NCBI GenBank assembly: GCA_903927005.1
Contig: CAIYLH010000005.1
Location: 1 to 64,000, forward strand
Direction of reading: 5' to 3'
From: an uncultured Pseudomonadota bacterium
Lineage (GTDB): Bacteria; Pseudomonadota; Gammaproteobacteria; Steroidobacterales; Steroidobacteraceae
Length of the DNA: 64,000 nucleotides
Shown here: in pieces, positions 26,651 through 35,527 of the stretch
How positions within the stretch are numbered: the stretch's first letter is position 1
Layout: the number at the start of each line of letters is the position of its first letter
The notes under the pieces: generated by a model
Seen by the model: only the letters and a program-made list of their open reading frames with translations
The model's database searches: none
What the model was told of the DNA's origin: nothing
Position numbers and translations under genes: made by a program

Positions 26651-28336
26651 CTATGGCCGCGACAGGATGCTGTCGCGCAGCGCACGGCGCAGGATCTTGC
26701 CGACGTTGGTCTTCGGCAGTTCATCACGAAAGTAAACTTGGCGCGGCACTTTGTAGCCGGTGAGGTCCGCGCGCGCGAACTCTATTACCTGCTCTGACGT
26801 CAGCGTCGGATCCTTGCGCACGACGAACACCGCGACCACCTCGCCCGAGTGCTCGTCCGGCTGCGATACCGCCGCCACTTCGAGGACGCCCGGATGACGC
26901 GCAATGACGCCTTCGATCTCATTCGGGTACACGTTGAAGCCAGAGACCAGGATCATGTCCTTCTTGCGGTCTTCGATGTAGACGAAGCCAGCCTCGTCCA
27001 TGCGGCCGATGTCGCCGGTGCGCAGCCAGTTGCCATCGAGCATTACCTGCGTCGTCTCCTCCGGGCGGTTCCAATAGCCCGCCATCACCTGCGGACCGCG
27101 CACGCAGATCTCGCCGATCTGGCCGATTGGCACGTTGCGTCCGGAGTCATCTCGAATCGAAATGTCGGTTGAGGGAACCGGCAAGCCGATGGAGTTGTTG
27201 AAGTCGACGCCGCGCGGGCTGGTGGTCGCGACGGGCGAGGTTTCAGTCAGGCCCCAGCCCTGCGAGAGGATACAGCCGGTGACGGCCTTCCAGCGCTCCG
27301 CGACCGCACCTTGCAGCGCCATGCCGCCGGCAACCGACGAGACGAGCTTGGAGAAATCAACCGTCTCGAAGCCCGGCGCGTGCAGCAGTCCGTTGAATAA
27401 CGTGTTGACGCCGTAGAACACGCCCGGTGGATGCCGACGTAGTTCCTTGATGAAGCCGGGCATGTCGCGCGGGTTCGTGATCAGTATCGTATGGCCGCCC
27501 TCATGCACCCAGACCAGCGCGACGGCCGTCAGCGCGAAGATGTGGTACAGCGGTAGCGCGCCGATGACGACCTGCGCATGCTGGGTCTCATCGACGAACT
27601 GCTCGAGCCACGCGTCGGTCTGCAACGTGTTCGCCACCATGTTGCGGTGGGTCAGCATTGCCCCCTTGGAGACGCCGGTGGTGCCGCCGGTGTACTGCAG
27701 GAACGCGATGTCGTCGAGTGTCAGCTTTGGCGTCTCCAGATTGACCCACTTGCCCTGCTCGAGCACGGCGTCAAACGAGTGCGCATCCGGCAGCGTGTAG
27801 CGCTTTACCTGCTTTCTGACGTGACGCAGCATGAAGTTGACGATCGGTCCTTTCGGGAAGCCGAGCATGTCGCCGATGCCGGTGATGATCACTTCCTCGA
27901 CGTCAGTCGCGCCGATGCACTGCTCCAGCACGTGTGCAGCGTTCTCGAACACGACGATAGCCTTGGCGCCTGAATCCTTCAGCTGGTGCTCGAGCTCGCG
28001 CGCGGTGTACAGCGGGTTGGTGTTGACGACGACCAGCCCGGCTCGCAGCGCGCCGAAAAGCGCGATTGGGTACTGCAGGATGTTCGGCATCATCAGTGCG
28101 ATTCGCTCGCCGCGCTTGAGACGCGCTTCCTTCTGCAGCCACGCGCCGAAGGTGCGGCTAAGGGTGTCGAGCTCACGGAAAGTGATCGTCCTGCCCATGT
28201 TGGTAAACGCCGGGCGATCGGCGTACTTCAGCACGGCGCTGTCGAACAGCTGCACCAGCGAGCGGAACTGGTCCGGATCGATTTCCGCGGGTACGCCGGG
28301 GGGGTAGGATTTCAGCCAGATTTTATCCACAGCCAC
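26651..28336 (-). CDS. fadD: Long-chain fatty acid--CoA ligase
   Basis: A 561-residue AMP-forming acyl-CoA synthetase that activates fatty acids for beta-oxidation or phospholipid repair. It has the P-loop YTGGTTGVSKGAM, GWGLTETSP, the FACS motif (GNWLRTGDIG, EDRKKDMILVSG) and the C-terminal catalytic Lys in PKTNVGKILRR. The start is GTG 28336 after AAGGAG; a second GTG two codons on is possible. It is the third gene of a leftward operon: tesA, an LplT/PlsC fusion, then this one after a 107-base gap. Confidence 0.95.
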   Translation of the reverse strand: MAVDKIWLKSYPPGVPAEIDPDQFRSLVQLFDSAVLKYADRPAFTNMGRTITFRELDTLSRTFGAWLQKEARLKRGERIALMMPNILQYPIALFGALRAGLVVVNTNPLYTARELEHQLKDSGAKAIVVFENAAHVLEQCIGATDVEEVIITGIGDMLGFPKGPIVNFMLRHVRKQVKRYTLPDAHSFDAVLEQGKWVNLETPKLTLDDIAFLQYTGGTTGVSKGAMLTHRNMVANTLQTDAWLEQFVDETQHAQVVIGALPLYHIFALTAVALVWVHEGGHTILITNPRDMPGFIKELRRHPPGVFYGVNTLFNGLLHAPGFETVDFSKLVSSVAGGMALQGAVAERWKAVTGCILSQGWGLTETSPVATTSPRGVDFNNSIGLPVPSTDISIRDDSGRNVPIGQIGEICVRGPQVMAGYWNRPEETTQVMLDGNWLRTGDIGRMDEAGFVYIEDRKKDMILVSGFNVYPNEIEGVIARHPGVLEVAAVSQPDEHSGEVVAVFVVRKDPTLTSEQVIEFARADLTGYKVPRQVYFRDELPKTNVGKILRRALRDSILSRP

Positions 28337-28443
28337 CCGTCTCCTTGTTGCGTCGCAAAATCCGTGCGCCGCGTCGTCCCTTACAACCTATCGGCCTCCT
28401 CGCGAACCTGCAAGCGAGCTGCGGAAACTTTGCCGGGCCGCGG

Positions 28444-30321
28444 CTACGGGACCTCGCCGCGCAGCGCGGTCACGGTGGCGCGCAGCAGCGGCAGCGCGAC
28501 CTCTGCAGCCGGCAGGGCCGCACCGACCCGCACGTCGATCCTCGCCCATAGGCGGCGCGGCAGGTAGCGGGACAAGCCGCGGTAGCGGCGCGAAAATGAC
28601 GAACCCCACAGGCCGGACAGCGCCACGGGCACGACCGGGACCGGGGCCTCCCGCAGGATCCGCAGCAGTCCGGGCCGGAACTCGCCGATGGCGCCGTCCG
28701 CGGTCAGTCGGCCCTCCGGGAAGATGCAGACGAGCTCGCCCCGCCGCAGCTCCTCCAGCACTTGCGCAAAGGCCATTTCGCGTACCGCCGGATCCTCCGC
28801 GGCCGTGGCTACCGGGATTGCCTTCATGCCGCGGAATATAGCGTTCGCGACCGGGATCCGGAAGATAGCGGCCTCCATGACGAACCGCATCGGGCGGTGC
28901 ACCGCAGCTGACAGCACCAGCGCGTCGGCGAAGCTGACATGGTTGCAGATCACCAGCGCAGCGCCGTGCTCCGGCACGTTCTGCAGGCCCTCGACGCGGA
29001 TCCGGTACAGCACCCGTGCAACCGCCCAGGCGAGGAAGCGCAGCAGGAACTCCGGCAGGCGGGCATAGATGAACGCCGCGACCGCGAAGTTAAGCAGGCC
29101 GCAGACGAGCAATACCATCGGAATCGACACGCCGCGGCCGAGCAGCACGCCGCCGAACAGCGACGCCACGACCATGAAGATCGCGTTCCAGATGCTGTTC
29201 GCGCTGATGACGCGCGACATGACCTCCGGCTTGGTCAGGCGCTGCATCTGTGCATACAGCGGCACGATGTAAAGACCGCCCGAGACGCCAATGAGCAGCA
29301 CGTCAGCGAACACGCGCAAACCGCCTGGATAGGCGAGGAACGCCAGCCAGTCGAGCTGCGCCACGGGGTGCGTTGCGGGGGTGGCAAAGTACAGGTCTAC
29401 ACCGAACAAGGTGAGCCCCAGCGATCCGAGTGGCACCAGCCCGATCTCGATGCGGTGACCCGACAGGCGCTCGCATAGCAGTGAGCCTGTACCGACGCCG
29501 AGCGAGAATCCCACCAGCAGCAGGATGACGACGTCCTCCGCGCCGTGCACGACCTCCTTGGCGTAGAGCGGTACCTGGGCCAGCACCAGGATGCCGTAGA
29601 ACCAGAACCAGGAGATGCCGAGGATTGACAGGAATACGACGCGGTTGGCGCGCGCTGCGGCCAGATTCGACATCGTCGAGCGCCACAGGTTCAGGTCGAT
29701 GCGCAGCCCCGGCGCTGCAGGGGCCAGCGGTGGAATCGCAAGGCTGAAGCCCAGACCGAGGGCTGCAATGGCAAGCAGCGTCGCGTTGATGATGGAAAGG
29801 TTTCCCATCTTCGCGAGGAGTCCGGCTAGCAGCATGCCGGTCAGGATGCCGACGAACGTGCCCATCTCCAGCAGCGCATTGCCGCCGATCAGCTCGTCCT
29901 CACCGAGCACTTGCGGTAGCAGGCCGTACTTGGCGGGCGCGAAGAACGTCGAATGCGCGCCCATCAGGAACAGCGCGCCAAGCAGTAGCGGCATCGAGTG
30001 CAGCGTGAAGGCAAATCCGGCCAGCGTCATGATCGCGATTTCAAAAACTTTGACCGCCTGCAGTACACGGGTCTTGTCGTAGCGATCTGCGAGCTGCCCG
30101 GCAAGTCCTGAGAAGAGAACGAACGGCAGGATGAACAGGCCGCCGGCGAGCATCGTCAGGGTGCCTGGGGCTATCGAGGTGTATGTCGACGCGTGGTAGG
30201 TCGCAATAATGACGAGCGTGTTCTTGTAGACGTTGTCGTTGAATGCACCCAGTGCCTGTGCGCCAAAGAACGGCAGGAAACGGCGCTCGCGCAGCAGCTG
30301 GAACTGGCTCTGCGTGGCCAT
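28444..30321 (-). CDS. LplT-like MFS transporter fused to PlsC-type acyltransferase
   Basis: A 625-residue fusion. Residues 1 to about 420 are a 12-helix MFS carrier of the lysophospholipid transporter (LplT) type, opening FLPFFGAQALGAFNDNVYKN. Residues about 445-620 are a PlsC glycerophospholipid acyltransferase with NHVSFADA (His461, Asp466) and FPEG (534-537). Many relatives carry a third, C-terminal acyl-ACP synthetase domain of the Aas type; it is absent here, and a free acyl-CoA ligase gene (fadD) follows. The ATG overlaps the tesA stop by one base. Inferred role: flipping lysophospholipids inward and re-acylating them. Confidence 0.92.
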   Translation of the reverse strand: MATQSQFQLLRERRFLPFFGAQALGAFNDNVYKNTLVIIATYHASTYTSIAPGTLTMLAGGLFILPFVLFSGLAGQLADRYDKTRVLQAVKVFEIAIMTLAGFAFTLHSMPLLLGALFLMGAHSTFFAPAKYGLLPQVLGEDELIGGNALLEMGTFVGILTGMLLAGLLAKMGNLSIINATLLAIAALGLGFSLAIPPLAPAAPGLRIDLNLWRSTMSNLAAARANRVVFLSILGISWFWFYGILVLAQVPLYAKEVVHGAEDVVILLLVGFSLGVGTGSLLCERLSGHRIEIGLVPLGSLGLTLFGVDLYFATPATHPVAQLDWLAFLAYPGGLRVFADVLLIGVSGGLYIVPLYAQMQRLTKPEVMSRVISANSIWNAIFMVVASLFGGVLLGRGVSIPMVLLVCGLLNFAVAAFIYARLPEFLLRFLAWAVARVLYRIRVEGLQNVPEHGAALVICNHVSFADALVLSAAVHRPMRFVMEAAIFRIPVANAIFRGMKAIPVATAAEDPAVREMAFAQVLEELRRGELVCIFPEGRLTADGAIGEFRPGLLRILREAPVPVVPVALSGLWGSSFSRRYRGLSRYLPRRLWARIDVRVGAALPAAEVALPLLRATVTALRGEVP

Positions 30322-30983
30322 TAGTGCGGTACCCCGTGTCGCGCCGGGGGCACCAGCAGCGGCTTGAGCCCGTGCCAGACGTTGTCCAGCAGGCGCGGCT
30401 GTGCGGCGGCGAGCGGATGGAGACGGTCTTCCTGAAAATTACGCTCGTCCAAGGCGATGCCCTCCAGCAAAAACGGCACTAGCGCGAGTTTCTGCTCGCG
30501 GGCGACGGTGGCGAAACTCGCGTAGAAATCCTCGCTGTAGGCGGGGCCGTAGTTACTTGGGACGCGGGCACCCACCAGCAGCACCTGTGCTCCACTGTCT
30601 CGGGCGCGGCTGGCGATCTGCCCAAGGTTGCGCCGCAGTTCGGTTACCGGCAAGCCGCGCAGTCCGTCGTTGGCGCCAAGCTCGATCACGACGATTGCCG
30701 GTCGTTGCACGGCTAGTACATGCCCGATGCGCGCCAATCCCCCCGCCGTGGTTTCACCGCTGACGCTGGCATTGACCACCCGGTACCCGTACCCTTCGCT
30801 CTCGAGGCGGCGAGTGAGCAGTGCCACCCAGCCTTCCTCGGCACGGATGCCGTAGCCGGCACTCAGCGAATCGCCGAACACGAGCAGCGTTGCTGAGATG
30901 GGCTGTGCCCTGGCCGCGGCGGGCAGCGGGCAGAGCAGCGCCGAGGCGACCATAATCGGCAGCCAGCGCAGGCATCGCGCCAT
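30321..30983 (-). CDS. tesA: Arylesterase / acyl-CoA thioesterase I / lysophospholipase L1
   Basis: A 220-residue periplasmic SGNH hydrolase. A signal peptide (MARCLRWLPIMVASALL, cleavage near AAARAQ) is followed by block I FGDSLSAGYG with nucleophile Ser39, block III GANDGLRG, and the C-terminal catalytic Asp/His in DRLHPLAA. ATG 30983 gives the best signal peptide; a TTG at 31001 would add six residues. E. coli TesA acts on thioesters and lysophospholipids. It is divergent from ybbA with only about 20 bases between start codons, a conserved arrangement, and heads the tesA-LplT/PlsC-fadD operon. Confidence 0.94.
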   Translation of the reverse strand: MARCLRWLPIMVASALLCPLPAAARAQPISATLLVFGDSLSAGYGIRAEEGWVALLTRRLESEGYGYRVVNASVSGETTAGGLARIGHVLAVQRPAIVVIELGANDGLRGLPVTELRRNLGQIASRARDSGAQVLLVGARVPSNYGPAYSEDFYASFATVAREQKLALVPFLLEGIALDERNFQEDRLHPLAAAQPRLLDNVWHGLKPLLVPPARHGVPH

Positions 30984-31002
30984 CCTGAGGACGAGGTTCA
31001 AG

Positions 31003-31686
31003 TTGCAGGTACTCGAGTCACGTCATGTCACCAAGGAGGTTAGCAGTCCGGAAGGAACGCTGACCATCGTGGCTGATGTCAGCTTTGCGGTCGAGCGGGG
31101 CCAGTCGATCGCCATCATCGGGCCGTCCGGATCCGGCAAGTCGACGCTGTTGGCAATGCTCGCCGGACTCGACCTGCCAAGCCGCGGCACGGTGCTGCTC
31201 AACGGCACCGAGCTTACGAGCCTGGACGAGGACGGTCGAGCGCGCCTGCGTGCCGGCCATGTCGGCTTCGTGTTCCAGTCGTTTCACCTTGTGCCGTCGC
31301 TGACGGCCCTCGAGAATGTGTTGCTGCCACTCGAGCTCGGCGGCGTCGCCGATGCGCAGGTCCGCGCCCGCGAGGCGCTGGCGCGCGTCGGCCTCGATGC
31401 GCGCCGCCGCCATTATCCGCGCCAGTTGTCCGGCGGCGAGCAACAGCGTGTCGCGATTGCGCGCGCGTTCGTGACCCGTCCCGATCTGCTGTTCGCCGAT
31501 GAGCCGACCGGCAACCTGGATAGCGTCACAGGCGCGCGCGTCGTGGAGCTATTGTTCGAGTTCAATCGCGAGCTCGGTACGACGCTCGTGCTGGTCACGC
31601 ACGAGCAGTCGTTGGCGAAGCGCTGCCAGCGGGTGCTGACGCTGGACGCAGGACGGCTGAGCTCGGACGTCGTAGGCGACGCGTGA
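31003..31686 (+). CDS. ybbA: ABC transporter ATP-binding protein YbbA
   Basis: A 227-residue ATPase of the LolD/MacB-like group. It has Walker A GPSGSGKST, Q-loop VFQSFHLVPSLTALEN, signature LSGGEQQRVAIARA and Walker B DLLFADEPTGN. The start is TTG 31003 with GAGG six bases before it; the long upstream open frame lies inside tesA and is rejected. It overlaps the permease gene by four bases. YbbA-YbbP systems sit beside tesA in many proteobacteria; a role in removing hydrophobic compounds from the membrane or in lipoprotein or lysophospholipid handling has been suggested but not proven. Confidence 0.93.
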   Translation: MQVLESRHVTKEVSSPEGTLTIVADVSFAVERGQSIAIIGPSGSGKSTLLAMLAGLDLPSRGTVLLNGTELTSLDEDGRARLRAGHVGFVFQSFHLVPSLTALENVLLPLELGGVADAQVRAREALARVGLDARRRHYPRQLSGGEQQRVAIARAFVTRPDLLFADEPTGNLDSVTGARVVELLFEFNRELGTTLVLVTHEQSLAKRCQRVLTLDAGRLSSDVVGDA

Positions 31687-34175
31687 AGAAGGCGCTGCGC
31701 TTCGCGCTGGTGGCGTTCGTGCGTGACGTGAAGAGCGGCGAGCTTGCGGTACTGTTCGGTGCGCTGGTGATTGCGGTTGCGGCGCTGACCGCAGTCGGGT
31801 TCTTTACTAGCCGCATTTCACAGGCGATCCGCGCACAGGCAGGGGAGGTGCTCGCGGCTGACCTGAGGCTGGACTCCGGTCGCATCCCCGCGCCGGGCTA
31901 CGAGGCGGAGGCGCACGCGCGGGGACTTGCCGTCGCGCATCTGATCAGTTTTCCGAGCGTCGTCTACGCCGGTGACGCCAGCCAACTGGCCACGGTGCTC
32001 GGTGTTGATGGCGCCTATCCCCTGCGTGGTCAGCTGAAGATTGCCGCAGTGCCTTATGGTCCAGCGCACCCGGTCACCGGCATTCCGGCGCCAGGGGAGG
32101 CTTGGGCCGATTCGCGACTGCTCGCGCGGCTCGCGCTGCCGGTGGGCGGCCTGCTGCGCCTGGGCGCACTGGAGCTGCGCGTGGCGGCGGTGCTCGACTA
32201 CCGCCCTGATCAGGGCATGGGGTTCGCTGACCTCGCTCCAACGGTCCTCGTTAATGCCGCCGATCTGGAACGCAGTGTGCTGCTCGGCTCCGGTAGTCGC
32301 GTAACCCGGAGCCTGCTTTACGCGGGTTCGACGGAAGCCGTCGATGCGTACGCAGCGTGGCTGCGCGCCAGGAAAAGCGCAGCTGAGCGGCTGACAGATG
32401 CTTCCGAATCCAGCGAACAGATGAAGTCCGCCACCGAGCGATCCGGCAGGTTTCTGAACCTCGCTGCGCTGGTGACGGTATTGCTCGCGGCCGTTGCCGT
32501 TGCGATGGCGGCGCGCCGCTATGCAAGCCGGCGGCTCGACCTTGTGGCGCTGTTAAAGAGCCTCGGTGCGAGCCAGCGATTCGTGCTCGGCACGACCGTG
32601 GCCGAGCTTGCGCTGGTGGCTTTGTGTGGTGCGCTCGCCGGCACGGCGCTCGGGTTACTGGCAGAAAGTGGACTTGCCTGGCTGGTACGTGGCTTGTTCA
32701 AGACCAGCCTGCCGCCGCCGTCCCTGCTGCCGGCCTGGCTTGGACTCGGTACGGCCGCGACGATGCTCGCAGGCTTTGCGCTGCCGCCGCTGCTGCAACT
32801 GCGGCGGGTGCCGCCAGCGCGCGTGCTGCGCCACGACCTGGAGCCACCGCCGTTGCGGTGGGGAGCGCCGTATCTGGCGGCCGCGGCTGCGTTGTCTGCG
32901 TTGCTTTATGTCCTGGTCGGCGATCCCCGTCTGGTCGGCTATGCCGTCGGCGGGCTCGCTGGGAGTGCGCTGGTACTCGGGATGGCCGGCGTGGCGCTGG
33001 TGCGCGTGACGGCCGCCGTCCGTGGTGGTGCCGGCGCAGCCTGGCGGTACGGGCTTGCCAATGTGGCGCGTCGGGGCCGCGAGAGCGTGGTGCAGATCGT
33101 CGCTTTTGGTCTGAGCCTGACCGTGCTGCTGCTGCTTGCGCTGGTGCGCAATGACCTGATCGACGAGTGGCAGCGCAGCCTCCCACCGGGTGCGCCCAAC
33201 CACTTCCTGATCAACATTCCGCCGTCCGACGCCCGTCCGCTGGCGGAGTTCCTGACCGCGCGCGGCGTCGCCCCACCAGTGCTCGCACCGTGGGTACGCG
33301 CGCGGCTGGTGTCCGTGAACGGGCAGCCGATGCAGGGTCGCATGCCCAAGACCGACCGCGGTCGCGCCTTTGCTGAACGCGAGCAGAACCTCAGTTGGTC
33401 CGAAGCGCTGCCGCCGGACAATCGTCTCGTCGAAGGTGCCTGGTGGCAGCACCCCGATCCTGCCCAGCCGCTGGTATCGGTGGCGAGCGAGTTTCAGGAT
33501 GAGCTTGGGCTGAAGATTGGCGATCGTCTGAGTTTCGACGTCGCCGGCGAGAGCATCACTGCGACTGTCGCCAATGTTCGCAAGGTGCGCTGGGATGGCT
33601 TCCGGCCGAACTTCTTCCTGCTGTTCGCGCCCGGCGTGCTCGACGCAAGTACCGGCACGTTTATGACCAGCGTTCATCTCGACGACGCGCAGCGACCGGC
33701 ACTTGCAGAGCTCGTGCGCCGCTTCCCGTCGGTGACCGTCATCGACGTTGCAGCATTGCTGGGCGAGGTGCGTAGGATCATGGATCGCGCCGCGATCGCG
33801 GTGGAGTATGTGTTCGGGTTCACGCTGACCGCGGGACTGGCGGTGTTGTTCGCGGCGATTCAGTCGACGCGCGACGAACGTCGTTACGAGAGCGCGATCC
33901 TGCGCACGCTCGGCGCTAGTCGCCGTACGGTGCTGTACGGCGTCGCGGCGGAGTTCACGGCGCTGGGACTACTCGCCGGAGTGCTCGCGGCGAGCGCGGC
34001 GTCGGTTATCGGTTGGCTGGTCGCGACTCGATTGTTCGGATTGCATTACTCGTTCGATGCGACCGTCTGGCTCGGCGGCCTGCTAGCCGGCGCACTGATC
34101 GTCGGCGTCGCGGGCACTGTGGCTACGCGCCGTGTCGTGCGCAGCTCACCTATGCGCAGCCTGCGCGACGTGTGA
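31683..34175 (+). CDS. ybbP: FtsX-like ABC transporter permease YbbP
   Basis: An 830-residue inner-membrane permease with two FtsX-type domains, one in the middle (helices from about residue 255 to 370, AARRYASRRLDLVALLKSLG) and one at the C-terminus (about 695-825, RRYESAILRTLGASRRTV), plus extra helices at the N-terminus and centre and two large periplasmic domains. It pairs with YbbA as a type VII mechanotransmission-style ABC system. GTG 31683 overlaps ybbA by four bases. The stop is four bases from that of the convergent gene at 34180. Confidence 0.93.
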   Translation: MKKALRFALVAFVRDVKSGELAVLFGALVIAVAALTAVGFFTSRISQAIRAQAGEVLAADLRLDSGRIPAPGYEAEAHARGLAVAHLISFPSVVYAGDASQLATVLGVDGAYPLRGQLKIAAVPYGPAHPVTGIPAPGEAWADSRLLARLALPVGGLLRLGALELRVAAVLDYRPDQGMGFADLAPTVLVNAADLERSVLLGSGSRVTRSLLYAGSTEAVDAYAAWLRARKSAAERLTDASESSEQMKSATERSGRFLNLAALVTVLLAAVAVAMAARRYASRRLDLVALLKSLGASQRFVLGTTVAELALVALCGALAGTALGLLAESGLAWLVRGLFKTSLPPPSLLPAWLGLGTAATMLAGFALPPLLQLRRVPPARVLRHDLEPPPLRWGAPYLAAAAALSALLYVLVGDPRLVGYAVGGLAGSALVLGMAGVALVRVTAAVRGGAGAAWRYGLANVARRGRESVVQIVAFGLSLTVLLLLALVRNDLIDEWQRSLPPGAPNHFLINIPPSDARPLAEFLTARGVAPPVLAPWVRARLVSVNGQPMQGRMPKTDRGRAFAEREQNLSWSEALPPDNRLVEGAWWQHPDPAQPLVSVASEFQDELGLKIGDRLSFDVAGESITATVANVRKVRWDGFRPNFFLLFAPGVLDASTGTFMTSVHLDDAQRPALAELVRRFPSVTVIDVAALLGEVRRIMDRAAIAVEYVFGFTLTAGLAVLFAAIQSTRDERRYESAILRTLGASRRTVLYGVAAEFTALGLLAGVLAASAASVIGWLVATRLFGLHYSFDATVWLGGLLAGALIVGVAGTVATRRVVRSSPMRSLRDV

Positions 34176-34179
34176 GCTT

Positions 34180-34872
34180 TCAGCCGCGGTCGATTTTCAG
34201 TTTCAGGTGGCCCGCTGCCCTGCCTTCTCCGCGCAGGTTTATCGACTCGATGTCCAGCAGGTAGGTGCCGGTCGCGAAAATGCCGGAATTCAGCGTCACG
34301 CGTAGGTCGCCGTTGGAATCCCGCAGCAGGTTGTCGAGCCGACCCCAGTAGGTGCCGTCCTCGCGCTTGATCGTCACTGAGTACAGGTTGCCGCTGGCGT
34401 AGCCCATGTCCAGACGCAGCTTGGCCAGTGTGGGCCCAACGCGCGTGCCCAGTGCGTAGGTCTGGGCGGGTACCCCGGGCCGTGCGACGGGCAGGCGCAG
34501 CGCCTGCTCATGCGTCGGCGCCAGTAGCAGGCCCTGTTCGGCGAGCTGATGGGCTGACCGGTAACGTTCCTGGGCGTGTTGGTTGCTGTTCCAGGCAAGT
34601 AGCGCAAACAGCAGCGCGAGCAGCGTGGCAGCGGCGAGGCCGAGCGGAATGATCGGGTTGTGCCAGAAGCGCGGTGGTTGCTCGCGCCACTCCGTGCCGG
34701 TCTCGTCCAGCAGACGCATGATCCGCTTGAGCGCGTCGGGCAGCCCCATGCGGTCGGCAAGTTCCGGGGAGTTGCGCACTAGCTGTTCGAAGAAGCGGGC
34801 CTCGGGCGGCGGCAGACGACCGAGCATGTAACGCTCGACCATCTGTTTCTGCTCGATGACCTTAAGATCCAT
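34180..34872 (-). CDS. Anti-sigma-factor-like membrane protein, function unknown
   Basis: A 230-residue single-pass membrane protein. Residues 8-40 (VERYMLGRLPPPEARFFEQL) resemble the N-terminal helix pattern of anti-sigma factors, but the zinc motif HxxxCxxC is absent. One helix follows at about 73-94, then a periplasmic domain of mostly beta character with YSVTIKREDG and YLLDIESINLRG. No sigma-factor gene adjoins it. ATG 34872 is taken because the upstream extension has no similarity. It could be a degenerate anti-sigma factor or an unrelated envelope protein; I would not name it further. Confidence 0.7.
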   Translation of the reverse strand: MDLKVIEQKQMVERYMLGRLPPPEARFFEQLVRNSPELADRMGLPDALKRIMRLLDETGTEWREQPPRFWHNPIIPLGLAAATLLALLFALLAWNSNQHAQERYRSAHQLAEQGLLLAPTHEQALRLPVARPGVPAQTYALGTRVGPTLAKLRLDMGYASGNLYSVTIKREDGTYWGRLDNLLRDSNGDLRVTLNSGIFATGTYLLDIESINLRGEGRAAGHLKLKIDRG

Positions 34873-35014
34873 GGTCACGTTATTTGTCCCGGGATCGGTG
34901 GTACGACATATTAGGGTGTCGGCGACGGTTGCGGCGCGAGGGCCGTCACATTCGCGTGTGGCAGCCGGCGCGGTCGCAGGAGTCGCTGCGCGGAACAACC
35001 AGGGTGGTGCGCGG

Positions 35015-35413
35015 ATGGATGCAGGCGATGAGAGCTTTCTGGCGGCGCTGGAGTCGGCAACGCTGACGCCGATCGAGTTTGGCCACCGCGGCCACCTGCG
35101 AGCCGGTTTCCTCTACCTGCGCCGCCACGACTTCCCCACGGCCTGCGTGGTGATGAAGCGCTCCATCCATGCCTTTGCAGCGAGCCTGGGCAAGGCGACG
35201 CTGTACCACGAGACGCTGACCATCGCGTACCTGGCCCTGATCGGGGAGCGCCTGGCCGAAGAGCCCACCGAGCTTGGTTTCGACGCGTTCCTGGAGCGCT
35301 ACCCCGAGCTGATGCGGGTTGATTACTTCCGACGCTACTATCCGGCCGGCGAGCTGGACACGCCGGAAGCGCGCGCAACCTTCGTGCTGCCGCGCCCCCG
35401 CCATCTGCCATAG
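35015..35413 (+). CDS. Conserved protein of unknown function
   Basis: A 132-residue soluble protein. It resembles a widespread but uncharacterised proteobacterial family with the pattern FGHRGHLRAGFLYLRR near residue 24, a central LGKATLYHETLTIAYLALI and a C-terminal RRYYPAGELDTPEARATFVLP. Several His, Arg and Tyr residues are evenly placed as in a ligand pocket, but no enzyme motif is evident. ATG 35015 is chosen by similarity and by GCGG before it; the open frame to the left is out of family. It is about 110 bases upstream of the cyclo-ligase gene. Confidence 0.75.
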   Translation: MDAGDESFLAALESATLTPIEFGHRGHLRAGFLYLRRHDFPTACVVMKRSIHAFAASLGKATLYHETLTIAYLALIGERLAEEPTELGFDAFLERYPELMRVDYFRRYYPAGELDTPEARATFVLPRPRHLP

Positions 35414-35527
35414 CGCCAGTGTCGACCGGGAAATCATGCTGCATTGCGGCATGACGCGAATGTCAGGGGTCGGTGTCGCCATCGAGGGGGTTGCCCTCGG
35501 TTCCGGGCGGGTACACTCCGCCGACTT

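Noticed and set aside
35414-35527. 6S RNA upstream of the 5-formyl-THF cyclo-ligase, as in E. coli
   Set aside because: The gap is only 114 bases and no long closing stem with central bubble is seen.
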